Shown piece after piece: positions 1 through 11,984 of a stretch of DNA of 64,000 nt (position 1 is the stretch's first letter; the number at the start of each line of letters is the position of its first letter). The stretch is from Hordeum vulgare subsp. vulgare (taxonomy: Eukaryota; Streptophyta; Magnoliopsida; Poales; Poaceae), in the NCBI RefSeq assembly GCF_904849725.1, contig NC_058523.1:206425689-206489688 (forward strand). The letters run 5' to 3'. The notes under the pieces are model-generated. The model saw only the letters and a list, made by a program, of their open reading frames with translations. It did no database searches and was not told where the DNA came from. Both the position numbers and the translations under genes were made by a program.

Positions 1-1
1 G

Positions 2-1939
2 GTTTACTGTGACGCTTCTCGTCAAGTACTCGGAGGAGTGCTCATGCAAGAAGGTAAAGTTGTAGCCTATGCATCCAGACAACTCAGACCCCATGAGTTG
101 AATTATGCCACGCATGACCTGGAACTAGCAGCCGTAGTACACGCTCTCAAGACCTGGAGACATTTTCTGATCGGAAATAGTTGTGATGTGTACACTGATC
201 ACAAGGGCCTGAAATATATCTTCACACAGAAGGAGTTGAACCTCAGATAGAGGCGATGGCTAGAATTGATCAAGGACTATGACATGAGATTGCATTATCA
301 CCCAGGCAAGGCAAATGTTGTAGTCGATGCGTTGAGTCGCAAGAGTTATGTGAACACACTCATAGCAGGAGGGTTACCCCAGGAGTTAGCCGATGACCTC
401 CGAGAGCTCAAATTGGAAATAGTTCCAAGAGGATTTGTTGCCACACTAGAAATTCAGTCCACTTTGACAGAAAAGATCCGCGAGGCACAGAAATCAGACA
501 AGGAGATAGCTGATATTAAGCAGAAAATGAAAGACAGGAAGGCTAAAGCTTTTCGTGAGGATGAACATGGAACTTTATGGTTTGAGGATCGGATTTATGT
601 GCCCAATGATCCCGAACTCTGGAAGTTGATACTTCAGGAGGCCCATGATTCCCCGTACTCGATACACCCCGGCAACACCAAGATGTATCTAGATCTGAAA
701 GAAAGTTTCTAGTGGACAGGAAAGAAGAAAGACATTGCCGAGTTTGTAGCAATATGCGATGTTTGTCAGCGAGTAAAAGCCGAGCATCAGAAGCCAGCTG
801 GTTTGCTTCAACCTCTGCCGATACCCGAGTGGAAATGGGAAAAGCATGGTATGGACTTCATCACAGGATTACCCAGGACCCGTTCTGGCTATGATTCTAT
901 TTGGGTTGTGGTCGATCGTTTGACCAAGGTAGCTCACTTCATTCCTGTGAAGACTACTTACATGAGTGCCAAGCTGGCCAAGATATATATAACCAGGATC
1001 GTATGTCTGCACAGAGTACCGAAGAGCATTGTGTCAGATAGAGGGACTCAGTTCACATCAAAATTCTGGCACCAGCTGCATGAAACCTTGGGAACGAGAT
1101 TGGAGTTCGGTACAGCTTTTCACCCACAGACAGATGGACAGACCGAGAGAGTCAATCAGATTCTGGAGGACATGTTGAGAGCTTGCGCACTAGGCTATGG
1201 GTCTAGTTGGGACGACAATTTGCCCTATGCCGAGTTCTCATACAACAACAGCTACCAGACCAGTCTGAAGATGGCCCCTTTCGAAGCTCTATACGGAAGG
1301 AGGTGCAGAACACCTTTGATGTGGGATGGAGTTGGAGACCGACAACTTTTTGGTCCCGACCTTATCCGAGATTATGAAGAGAAGGTCAAGCTAATTCGTG
1401 ACCGACTCAAGATAGCTCAGTCCAGACAGAAAAGTTATGTTGACAGCAAAAGCAAGGAAGTAACATACGAAGTGGGAGACCGACCATATCTTCGGGTGTC
1501 TCCACTCTGAGGAATCAAGAGATTTGGTGTGAAAGGAAAGTTAGCACCCCGATTCATTGGCCCCTACAAAATTCTTGAACATAGAGGCGAAGTTGCATAT
1601 AAACTGGAACTGCCGGAAGGATTGTCCGGAGTTCATGATGTCTTCCATGTTTCCTAGTTGAAGAAATGCCACGCTGAGATGGCTGATGTTCCGTTGAGAG
1701 ATACAGTGCCACTAGAGGCCATACAGCTTGACAGTGATCTGACGTATGAGGAGAAACCCGTCAGGATTCTCGAGACTGCCAACAGAGTTACCCGCAGCAA
1801 GATTATCAAGTTCTGCAAGGTGTTATGGAGCCACCACACCAAGGAAGAAGCCACCTGGGAACGAGAAGAGGATCTTCGTCGAGACCACCCGCACCTATTT
1901 TCTAGCCAACCCGAATCTCGAGGGCGAGATTCTTCTTAA
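2..1939 (+). pseudogene. chromovirus pol: RNase H, integrase, chromodomain (broken)
   Basis: One continuous reading frame encodes the 3' part of Pol. RNase H is at the start (YCDASRQ, later TDHKGLKY, then HPGKANVVVDALSRK near 300-340). The integrase zinc-binding region is near 650-790. The integrase core carries MDFITGLPRT (about 850), VSDRGTQF (about 1040) and HPQTDGQTERVNQ (about 1120), which supply the catalytic D, D and [15 protein letters not shown] segment follows near 1540, then a chromodomain-like end with SHHTKEEATWEREEDLR near 1830. The frame is interrupted by four in-frame stops (248, 710, 1508 and 1655) but shows no frameshift. In an active copy it would process, reverse-transcribe and integrate the element, with the chromodomain guiding integration to heterochromatin. 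This copy cannot make the full protein. Confidence 0.93.
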
Positions 1940-1951
1940 GGTGGGTAGGTT

Positions 1952-4801
1952 TGTAACTTCCCAATTTTCCTAATTGGGAATGTTTTGAGCCAAGAAAGCC
2001 AAAGATTTATCGTGAAAATAATTGCAAAAAGAAAATATAGCATAAGGGATTTTTTTCTGAAAAAAACATTTTTTTAAGTTTTTATTTTTGCCTTAGAAAA
2101 ATGTTAATCGAGTAGAGGATATTTTTCTGATCACTTTGGTATATAATATCCTATATTAATTATTTTATTTGTTTCCGTTTTTTTCATTTTAGTTTCTGTT
2201 AAAAAAAACACACGGGAGATATTTCTGGCCAGATCCCATCGCGAGGAAGCCAAAAATCTCTGGCCAAATCGCACGCCACCCACCCTTTCCTTTTTTTTCG
2301 TTCCCACTTTTCTTTTCTTTCTTTTCTTTCTTCTCTCTCTTTCCTTCCCTCTTCTTCTTCCTTCCTTCTCTATTCTCCCGTGACCTTCCTTTCTCCAACG
2401 GCTCGCACCTTCCATGGCAGCCCTCGATTTCTTTCCCCCTCGGCCACCCCTCCCCCTATAAAAAACCGAACCCCCACGCCGCCCTCGCCCCGTTCCACCC
2501 CCACGCCGCCCTGCCTGAGCCCCACGCTGCCCGCACAGCTTGCCGGAGCTCCCGTTCGAGCTAGCAGCAGAAAACTGCTACTGCCTCCCCGTCGCCCTGG
2601 ACGCCTCCCCTACTGCCTCCCCGACGCCCGGAGCCGACCGCCCCCTCCTCCGCCGCCCCACCCTATCCGCGACCAGCTCCCCCCCCCTTGCCGGAATAGC
2701 CACCGGAGCTGCCCTGCTCCTCTCAGCCACGGTGAGCCTCTCCCTCCTCTAGTTTTCTTCTTGTTGTTTTTTTTCCACCGTAGGATCTTAGATCAATGGG
2801 TTAGATTAGATGTGCATACCCCTTCGGGTCTTACAAAAAAACCGAACCGGTTTTTCTGTCACTTAAACTGACCGGGGTAGTTTTCTTTAGATTGCGGCCG
2901 TGTGTTAGTTTTCCCTCGCAGCAAACACCCATCAGCCAATCCGAAACTGCCACGTGTACCACTGTCTGTTAGAATCTGGTTTCTCTTTTTCTGTTTAATT
3001 CCAAAACTGAGAAAGTTTCAAATTTGTTTTGATCATAGCTTTTGACCCCGAACTCCAATAGAGCTGAAACTTGTTCCAGTAGATCACAATGTTTCTGTAG
3101 TTGTTAAAAACATATAATTGTCTATGTTTGAAATTTTCAAATTTGAATTAGATCAGATTTAGTTTAAACCTTGTTTTGCTTATTCCAGGAGTTTAAAACA
3201 TGATTTTGATTTGATTCTTTTTTCTACTGCTTCCTAGTGATTATATCTTACTGTGGTATAAGTTTCAAATTATTTAAATATTTTTACTTGGGGTTTTAAC
3301 AGATACAAGTTTCTGCCTTAGTGACGTATAGTGAATTTTTTCACTTAGGCCATAGCAACTATTTACTTGTGATGTTATTTTTACTTGTTGTTTGATTGTA
3401 GTGCTTATGGTGTGTATTTGTTTGTATCGGTAGATCACCCGGAGTGCGAAGCTTGTTACTTAGAAGCTCTCGATCAAGACAACTATCATCAAGGCAAGTC
3501 ATTTTGATCATACTATCTCCTATGTCTTTCGATGCATGGTAGTTTCACCTTTCTTTGCCCAATTGTATGCTGCTTAGGTACTTGGAACTTTTAGTATAGG
3601 TTGTAGTATCATGTGGTAGGCACACAACAACCCCGATACTTGGCCCCGGGATGACAAATTTCATATTGCTATGCTTGAGTAGATGGGATTTCGGTTGAGT
3701 GCATAACACGAGTGATGCGAGGTTGATTAAATAATCAAGACCGGTTAAGACAAGATTTTCAAGACCTCGTGATGCAATGCAACTCTGGGTGAAGAACGGT
3801 TGATCGCCTCCCTGGAGAAACCAGTGGATGACCGGGATGCTGGAGACGGCCATGACATCTTGCGGAAAGCTTCACCCAGGCTTGAAGAGACGGACGGAGG
3901 CTTCAAGACCCAAGGCATACCTGCACAGCCACAAGTCATTATGGGCTCTGGCTTGGTTGGACAACACGGCGACGCTGGACAGGCGGTGCTAGCAGATGTG
4001 GAAGAACGGTAGGAATGGATGGGCACCGACAAGGATACAGAGGGACCCGTTGAAAGACCATGTTTTGATCTTCCGGTCGTCAAACACCCTGAAGTGCGAG
4101 GACATACTCGGAGGCGATCAAATCTTGTGGGGGATGTGTGCAAAACTCTGCAGAGTGCCCAAACCTAATCAATTAGCCGTGTCCACGGTCATGGACAACT
4201 TGAGCCGAAGGCATTGAATTTTCCCTGAACTCTCGACACAACTTAATAATAATGTGGGTATTAACAACAACTCGGGTATGATAATTGGTTGGCGGAACCA
4301 TCTCGTTAACAACAAACAATGTAGTAATATTTTGCTTCCAGCCCTCTTGTTGTAGGGGAAAATTGGCTTTATGCAAAACTTATAGCCCCACCTACCAAAT
4401 ATCCATGTAGAGATAGTTGATTATTATTTTTACCCCTCTCTTTGATGACTTGCCGGCATATTCCATATGCTGACCTACACGGCTGCAACGTATCATGTTG
4501 CAGAGTATTTTTCTGACCAGGAGTGAGGCTACGATCTACGCTCGGCGACATGCCCTGGAGTCGGATGGACTCGTCTACCTGATGCTTCCGCTAGTCTTCG
4601 TTAGATATCTCATGAGATGGCCTTTAGCCACTTTATTGTAATCCATTATTGTAATAAACTACTCGATATGAGATTTCGATTAATAAAGCTGTGTGATTGA
4701 ACTCTTGATATATACATTGATGTACTGAGTGTGTACCAGCATGATCTTGGGATGGTACGGAAACACCAGAGGCTTGACTCGTTTTGAGTCGGGTCGCTAC
4801 A
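1952..4801 (+). repeat. chromovirus 3' LTR (about 2.85 kb)
   Basis: Begins TGTAACTTCCC directly after a purine-rich tract (about 1939-1951) that follows the pol stop, and ends TCGCTACA, giving the TG...CA ends of an LTR. The 5' half has a GC-rich leader region after a TATA box. The open frames in this stretch (for example around 2380-2870) are low-complexity proline-rich translations without family resemblance and are not called as genes. Identity to the 5' LTR cannot be checked because that copy is outside the window. Confidence 0.85.
2456..2466 (+). promoter_or_regulatory. TATA box of chromovirus LTR promoter
   Basis: CTATAAAAAA sits about 500 bases into the LTR after a pyrimidine-rich stretch and before a C-rich leader, the expected place for the U3/R boundary. 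Confidence 0.55.
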
Positions 4802-6697
4802 TTGCATATTGAGCTTCACTTCATGTGTAGTGTTTGCGTGACGTTAATTGGTATGCCATGTCGTTCCTATTCGAAACTGATCATGCATCATATTAGGTGG
4901 TGCATCATATCGTGCTTTTGTGGTGGTGTTGTCGTGTGTTGATTCTTGTTTCCAGTTTGCTTCTTCTCGATAGAGTTCCGCAAGCGTGTCGGAATGTGAG
5001 GATCGGGTCGACTATGTCGGTTCATCTGCTTCACGCAGTCATTCTTATTCCAAACGGGATCTCAGGCAAGATGATCATTTCCCTGGATACCATTACTATC
5101 ATTGCGATGCTAGTTGTTTCGTTTCTATCGCTATGTCTCGTTGCCTACCACCTGTTAAATGTTAGCCTCTCAACATTGCCATGAAAACCTTCAACCTGTT
5201 CACAACCTAGAAAACCATTGATTGACTATGTACCACTTGCTTAACCATTGGATAGCGTTGCTAGTTGCAGGTGAAGTTGCTTCCATGTGCAAACATGGGT
5301 TCCTTGTTATATCACCATATTATTGCTAATTAATTTAATGCACCTATATACTTGGTAAACGGTGGAAGGCTCGGCCTTTCCAGCCAGGTGTTTTGTTCCA
5401 CCTTTGCCGCCTTAGTTTTGGCTACTGGTGTTATGTTCCGTATATGAGCGCTCCTAACATGCTTGGGGTTGTTTTGTGGACCCCCTGGATTCTCGTTTTG
5501 GGATAAGGATCGTCTGGCAAGGCCCAACATTGGTACTATGTTTGCCCAACATAATAATCCTGATAATACAGAAAAATATAGGGCGACATGAACCCGAGGA
5601 GTAATTCAACATAATACAGGGGGCCAGTGCTGGTGGTGTTGGTCCTAAACATAGCAGCTTATTAACACTACCCGGGGCAACTCGGCGTCTGGCGTGGTAA
5701 CCACCGCTCATCTGTCGTGTCCTAAGAACGAGATACACGGCTCCTATCGGGATCGTCGACACGTCGGGCGGCCTTGCTGGACTTGTTTTACCTTTCTCGA
5801 GCGTCTTGTGCGAGGGATTCCGAGGATGCTTTGGGTTATCTCGAGGTAGAGGTTTTCCAATAGGAACACGAGGAGATCACGGGTTTCCCTGACCGAGGTC
5901 ATTCCGTCTTAGCGTGTGGTAGTTTGTGATGGACTAGTTGGAGCACACCTGCAGGGAAACTTTCTTTAACATCCGGTTCTAGATAACTTGAAGTAAGCTT
6001 AATTAAAATATGTCAGTTGAGTGCGTAACCATGACAATCTTTTTCTTGAGCTCCTTCTCCGATTGAGGAAACGGTGGGGTTATGTCTGACATAAGTATGT
6101 GTTCAGGATCATTCATTTGATCACAAGTAGTTCAGGTCTGCTATGCGTAGATCATCTCCCTCTTATTCTTGTACTCGTAATTTAGCCACCTCAAACAAAT
6201 GCTTAGTCGCTTGCTGCAGCCTCACCACTTAACCATACCTCACCCAGTAAGCTTTGCTAGTCTTGATACCTTTGGAAATGAGATTGCTAAGTCCCCTCTG
6301 GCTCACAGATTACCACAACACCAGTTGCAGGTACAGATAAGGTGTTACTTTGACGTGAGCGCGCTGATTGTGCTATTTGGAGTTTCTTCTTCTTCTTCTT
6401 CTTCAACCTAGGATGGGTTCCAGGGCGACAGCCTGGGATAGAAAGGATGGACGTCGTCCTTTTATTGTTTGTTTTCGTAAGTAGTCGGAACATGCTCTTC
6501 TTCATGATGACTGTATATTGTTATATTGATGTGAACTTGATGTAGCTTGTGGCGAGTGGAAGCCAATTCCATATACTCATCTCTTCAGTACATGTCCTTG
6601 TAACGATATCCATTCTTGCGAAACGACGAGATGTGTTTCTATCCATGTCGAGGCCCTCACGCCAAAATAAGGCTAGGACCGCATCTTGGGTGTTACA
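4802..6697 (+). repeat. LARD A 5' LTR, 3' portion
   Basis: Matches 23590-24837 plus 34086-35246 in direct orientation and the reverse complement of about 40736-42660. Shared landmarks include the GATCATGCATC stretch near 4880, the purine/pyrimidine GTATATAGG area near 5340, GACACGTCGGGCGGCC near 5758 and the terminal CGCATCTTGGGTGTTACA. It contains a short (TTC)n run near 6385. Relative to the second copy it lacks about 33 bases near 5955. No gene is supported; the short open frames are chance. Confidence 0.82.
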
Positions 6698-9688
6698 AGG
6701 TTGTACCACAGCAGTACCGACCTAGGAGCCCCCTTGATTGACCGAACTTGGCCGAGTCGAGTCTAGTGAAAATTTTCTTTGAGTCTAGTTATATATCGGA
6801 GAGTATAATTCTTTTTTCTCCTGTTCTATGCTCTGGTGAGGAATCTTGTTGTAAGAATTTAATTCTACTCTTCTCACTCAATTTTTTTAGGATCACGTGG
6901 ATATTTTTGGTATCTATATGATGTTGATGTGACGTAGTTCTGTCTTGGTGCCTCCTGTTGTGTTGATTTTATTCCGAGGAGTTGAGCTCCAAGGAATTCT
7001 TGAGCACATCGTTATCTTTTAGATTTCTTGGTATCTCAAGACGGAGGATGTTCGAAATTGCTTGAATACTGGTAGTGGCGAGATAACCCCGACATCCCCA
7101 GGACTGATCCAGAGAGTTCGGGGGTACCACCATACTTAGAATCGTAGTGTTTTCCAAGATCTGAGATAGATGAGTTTCCGAGATCTCTGGTTATGTGTTG
7201 ACGGATGTGATACACTGGAGGAGTAGTGTTATTTCTAGGAGTTGAGTGATGGATTTTACTCCTTGTATCCGTGGACTTGATTGCATGACCAGAAAATTTC
7301 TGGAGTTCTTAGGTGCGAATTCAAGAAGTTACTTATAGAACAATCTTCTAACAGATGCATGATGTGAGGTTGGGGTTCGATGTCTCGTGGATTCGTTTGT
7401 TCACGGTCATTTTACTCTGGTTCTCTTTGTGTCTTAAAGAGTCCTTGTAGCTTTCTACGACTCGGGGATGCTTCGTATGTCGTGTGCACTGCCTTGTACA
7501 TAATGCCTATTCTAGGATAGAGCCCGTGTGATCCTATCCATGAAAATATCGGATGGAATATCTGTCATGAATTTGTTCTCGCTTGTGTTGTAAGGCTCAT
7601 CCTTGTTTTGTTGGAATATGGTAATTCCAGTTGCTTTGATGTAAAATGGTAATTTCATATCTTTTCCAAGAGGAGTTCTCATATTTTTATGGGAATGCAA
7701 ATTCTTTTGCTCAATCGAGTTGTCTTATCAATTCTTTTCAACCGGATTCGTCATATTAATTCTTTTCATCCGGTGTGCTTCTATTAAAGTCAATTCCACC
7801 CTCTTCAAGATTTGCAACATCAATCTCTCTTTCTTCTGGAGTTTATCTCGTCTATCCCAAGTGGTCTTTGTTTTCCCTGCCCTCCCGACCTTTTTGTCAG
7901 GGATTAGATTATCATCCTAGTTCCTTTCTTTTCAGTGTTCCTTCAGCTATCTTATCTTATTTGTTGTTTCCGCTGCTTCATGGTGAAGATTCTCAAGAGT
8001 TCTAGTTCTTCATTCTTCATTCTTGTTCTCTTTTCCAGTGGATTCAATTCAAGTTGTGCAAATGATTTTCCATGTTCAAATTCTCATCAAGTATTTCTTG
8101 TTTTTCATCTCTCTCTGTTCTATCCGGAGTGTTCTAGATATCTCACAAGCTTCTCATTTTCAATCCTTTCAATTGTTTCGAGGTCCTCACCTCATGAAGT
8201 TTTCATTTACACCGGTGCAATCTCTATTTTCTAATCAATTGTTTCATCGGTGGTTTCTTTTGAGTGGGCTCATAGCCCACAAGTTCTTTCCCAGGATCTT
8301 ATCTGACTCTCCTAATCTTTTCCGGAGAACCCTAGTTATTTTCAATTATGACTTAAGTATGAATTTCATCAGTCATATTCCTTCTGCAAGATTTATTCAA
8401 AATTAATTCTCTTCTTTGCCTCAACCTTTCATTCTTCATTATTCCGGATTGTCTCAGTAATTCTTGGTGGTGTTCTCCTCATCTTTTTCAGCTTGGAAGT
8501 CCGAAGGAGTGTTTCTCTCAATCTTGGTCCATTCTCTTGAAGATTCATCATTTCCGCTTTGTGTTCTCATCTTGAATTGTTCTCGATCATGAGAGATTCC
8601 TTTCTTTCTATCTGGTGCATTTCAGATTCGTTTCATTCTTGATCCTCCGAAGGCCATCATTTCAGAAGATCTCTTCGTTCTCAGCTTTCAGCTTTCATCC
8701 TCAATTCTTCTCAATTGTGTCTCTTCGTTCGTCTCTCAATTATTCCGATGCCTCATTCAAGTTTTCTGTTAGGTAGCTCAAGATCTCTTGATTCTCAAGG
8801 TGTTCTTAAAGATTCTTGTGCAGGTGTTCAAGTATTGTTTATCTTGCATTTCAAAGAGCAATTCTTCCCCCTTTAACCTTTGAGATGGTATTATAGCATT
8901 CTTGTTAGTGGAGGAGTCTCGAAGAGAAGTTGTTTCCAGAATTAAATATGTAAACCCATCGACTCTATGATCATGAGATATTTTCAACCCATGATTTCTT
9001 CATTGACCTTTCTTTGTTTAGACTTCACCTAAATCTTTGTCTAAGGGTTATTGCTATTATGGTGTTGCCATTAATCCAAGTCCTCTATGCATCCTGTTGG
9101 TGTAATAAGTTTTGCCTTTCTTGTCGCAACCAATGAATCCTTGTTTGTGTTAGTGGCTGGTTGTCGCCTCAGTGTTTGTGATGGTTTTCATAAGTCAACT
9201 ACAAGCTTGTTCTTTCCGTAGTTGGTTTTCCAACAACTCCGTTCAATTCTTCTTGCAAGGATGCTTGCCAAATTCAATCGTGGTAGAAGTTTTCGTTTTC
9301 TTCTTCATTCTTTCTTCCTACTGTTCTAGTTTCTATTCTCTTGTTCTAGAGTGTTTGTGATGTTGCTATTTTTATATCAATCATCTTGGGTTATCCAGAT
9401 CATGTTCTTTCCTTGCTTATCAATTTGGTTAGTTTGTTATGAATCTTGTCAAGATCTTGCCATCTTATAAAATTTTTGTCCTCAATTTCCTACCGAAGTG
9501 CTACCGAAATTTTGATTGACATCTTGCTTGTTCTTCATGTCATTTCTCATCACTTTGCAATCTTCAAGATTCATTGGTTTCACTCATTTGTCAAAGAAGC
9601 GACTAATATTTACCGTTTGCTGTTTCTCTTCCTCTTCCCTTGTCATTCTTAGATCTCGTAGTGAGATCTCTTGTTAGTGTAGGAGAGT
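6698..9688 (+). other. LARD A internal domain, non-coding, pyrimidine-rich
   Basis: Follows the LTR end GTTACA at 6697. A degenerate methionine-type primer-binding site (GTTGTACCACAGC) begins at 6700; the better-preserved copy in LARD C reads GTTGGTATTAGAAC. The 3-kb domain has no credible protein. The plus strand is strongly T- and C-rich, with many TTCTC/TTCATTC stretches between about 7700 and 9660. It ends with a purine-rich tract (about 9678-9688) directly before the next LTR. The reverse complement recurs at 37953-40735, for example the segment near 6990-7130 against 40270-40470. Conservation of a domain without coding capacity is the hallmark of LARDs. Confidence 0.75.
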
Positions 9689-11060
9689 TGTGATAGCCCG
9701 AGACCGATGCTCCACATGATTCCCCTGTTATTCCATTGCGGCCATGCGATTAGATTGTCTATCACATTCATCATCGAATCATCGCATCATCCGCATTGTA
9801 TCGGCACACTGTTGTCGCCAGTTTTCAAAACGTGCATCCGTTATTAGTTGCCGGTTCGTTACGTTATCGTCGTTGACTGTTTCTAGACCAACCACACGCG
9901 CACGTGCCCGTGACATCGTTTCTAAAGGGGTATATAAAATATTCTCAGATTGGGTCAAAACTTGGCGTGCGGTCTTATTTTAGTGTAGGTAGGCCGTGTG
10001 CCAAATTTTGTCACAATCGGAGTTCGTTTAATACCCGTACCGTTTATTATATAGCGACACTACAGCCGGTTTCATTATCGGACGTTCGGTGTTTTAAAAA
10101 CTCTATCACGGGCCATACTATTTCCCTCTCACCCCTACATAGCCCAACTACACAGCCCATTAAACCCACCTAGCCTCTTCCTCCGTTCGTGGTCGTCAGA
10201 TCGCGATCGGACGGATGAGGTCCACCCCACCATAGCCCAACCCTATATAAGAACCACCCCATGGTGGAGCTCTCTCACTCCAATAGGGTTTCCCCTAGCC
10301 ATTTTTCCAGCCACCCCCCTAAAAAAACCACCTACTAGCTCCACATCCTCTCTCCCGGAAATCCAATCCCAGATCATATCTGGACCATTGGATATCCATC
10401 CAAAGGCCCATATTCACCCAGTTTTCCCACGTACTAGACATGTCCGCGCCACCAACCGGACATGTCCGGCGACTAAAGTGTAGCCAGAGCTCGCGAACTC
10501 CTCCCATGGCAGTAAGCAGCCCCATGCCCGAGCGCCGCCGTGCTTCGCGCCGCGAGCCGAAGCCCTGCCGTCGGGCCAGAGTCGCAGCCCCAACTCTCTA
10601 CGCCGCGGTGCCCGTTACGACCGTCGGCTGCCACCCTGCATCGCCCTGCCGCCTTCACCTCCGGCTGGACCCCGCCGCCAAGCCGCCTCGTGTCGTTCCC
10701 TACCAGAGTGCGCCGCCAGTCCGCCGCAGCCGCGCCCGTCTCCGGTTGCCCTGCCTCCCCGTTGTGGATCGAGGGATCCAGATCCCGGGCCGCCGCCTCT
10801 GTTGACCGGCCAGATGGGACACCGTGGCCCGTCTGCGGCCAGACCAGCCAGTTCTGCTAGCACCAACCGACCTCGGCCCAGCATCCAGCTAGTTCCGCCC
10901 TGTCCACCCAAGGCGCGTGGGCTGTTGACCCGAGCCGGCCGAGCTCCCCTTTCGGCCTGCCTCGCCTCCCGAGATTCGGCCCAGTCCAGCTTCAGATCCA
11001 GCCCGAGCCCGCGAGGTGAGGTATTCTCCGCCCCCGACGCGTTTTTGCTAAATTGCTGGG
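9689..11060 (+). repeat. LARD A 3' LTR, first part
   Basis: Starts TGTGATAGCCCGAGACC after the purine tract. The segment around 9740-10030 matches, in reverse complement, both 37560-37950 and 53560-53940, including the CTCAGATTGGGT and GGTAGGCCG landmarks. From 10440 to 11000 it is GC-rich leader sequence with many chance open frames. The right edge, where the Tat element begins, is only approximate. Confidence 0.75.
10241..10250 (+). promoter_or_regulatory. TATA box of LARD LTR promoter
   Basis: CCCTATATAA lies about 550 bases into the LTR, just before the GC-rich leader. Equivalent TATATATAG motifs occur on the minus strand in the LARD C LTRs at 37316 and 53270. Confidence 0.5.
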
Positions 11061-11287
11061 TTTGGCTACTTAAAAAGTGACAAGCCGCCAACCTTCATGC
11101 TCCACCTAAATCACCAGAATACTTATGGATGACATCATCCACCCGATCATTTCAGGATATTAGTGATGTCATCTCAACGGATCTTTTGACTTATCCTGTC
11201 ACCCCAAAAATACAGGCACCATCATTTCGGATTTTGAATGCGCCTCCTTGACTCCCCCGCTTGTGGTTTCAGTTTCAGCCTTGGGTG

Positions 11288-11296
11288 TTTAAATAC
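11288..11296 (+). promoter_or_regulatory. TATA-like box of the antisense accessory gene
   Basis: TTTAAATAC precedes a leader containing a canonical donor (AG|GTGAGT near 11481). A matching acceptor (TTTATGCAG ending near 11953) lies just ahead of the ATG at 11985. Position and spacing fit a promoter plus a 5' UTR intron for the plus-strand gene. Confidence 0.45.
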
Positions 11297-11984
11297 TCGC
11301 AGAGGGGTCCCTCACCTTCGTCCGCATAGTTGCTCCACTTCTTCTTCCTCCTCGAGCTCATGCTATGAATTCTCCGCCATCTCAGAACTTCCACTTCGGA
11401 TGTGCCGCCTCCTAGATTGGTCGTGCGTGATACTCGACTCAAATCTCTGCAGGCTACCTCCGCCAGCGTCTGCACTTATTAGGTGAGTTTCTTCTCCCTC
11501 GTAGATCTGGTTCACAAATCACCCCCATTCTTAGGGCGGCACTGGAGTTCTTCAAGCATCCGCCCATCGTGCCATTAACCTCATAGGCATTACTTGAATC
11601 CCATAATTTAGTAAAAGACCGCGGTAGATCCATCAATAGTTTGCAACAGATCTGTTGCTCCCTTTATTTCTTTGCAAGACCACCTCATAGATTTCATAGG
11701 GTTCCTATATCCTCAGTGTTCTTAAAATTGCGAATTATTTTTCTTTTTAACCCACCCGTAAATCCATAATTTCTGGCACCCTATTGAAAATGTGTTTGTC
11801 TCAGATCCAGGAAACTTTCTAAGGAAGACTTAAAATGTAACCCGTCCTTAGGTTGTGGCCAGTCATAATTTATGTTTAGATGTCTCCATGGCCACTTGTT
11901 TGCGAGTTAATACTTCTGTAGATTCTTATGACCCGCCAATCGCCTTTATGCAGATTTCTGTCCTTGTCTCTTGGGATTGCGGCC

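Larger units (their letters stand above)
1..4801 (+). mobile_element. 3' half of a Tekay-type chromovirus (Ty3/gypsy)
   Basis: The window opens inside the pol gene of a gypsy retrotransposon and runs to the end of its 3' LTR. Order seen: end of RT/RNase H, integrase, chromodomain-like tail, purine-rich tract, LTR. RNase H before integrase is the Ty3/gypsy order, and the C-terminal tail ending in a WEREEDLR motif is that of plant Tekay/Del chromoviruses. The 5' LTR, gag and most of RT lie outside the window. The LTR ends in CTACA and the next bases (TTGCA at 4802) should be the 5-bp target-site duplication. Position 4802 onward is LTR sequence of LARD A, so this element is inserted in that LTR. 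Confidence 0.9.

Noticed and set aside
2380..2871. Open frame of 163 codons, proline- and arginine-rich
   Set aside because: It lies in the GC-rich leader of the chromovirus LTR, has overlapping frames of similar length and shows no family motif; composition alone explains it.
7720..8406. Phe/Ser-rich open frames in the LARD interior
   Set aside because: Produced by T- and C-rich composition; the homologous stretch in LARD C does not keep the frames.
10440..11091. Several overlapping long open frames on both strands
   Set aside because: GC-rich LARD LTR leader. Both strands are open by base composition and none resembles a protein family.
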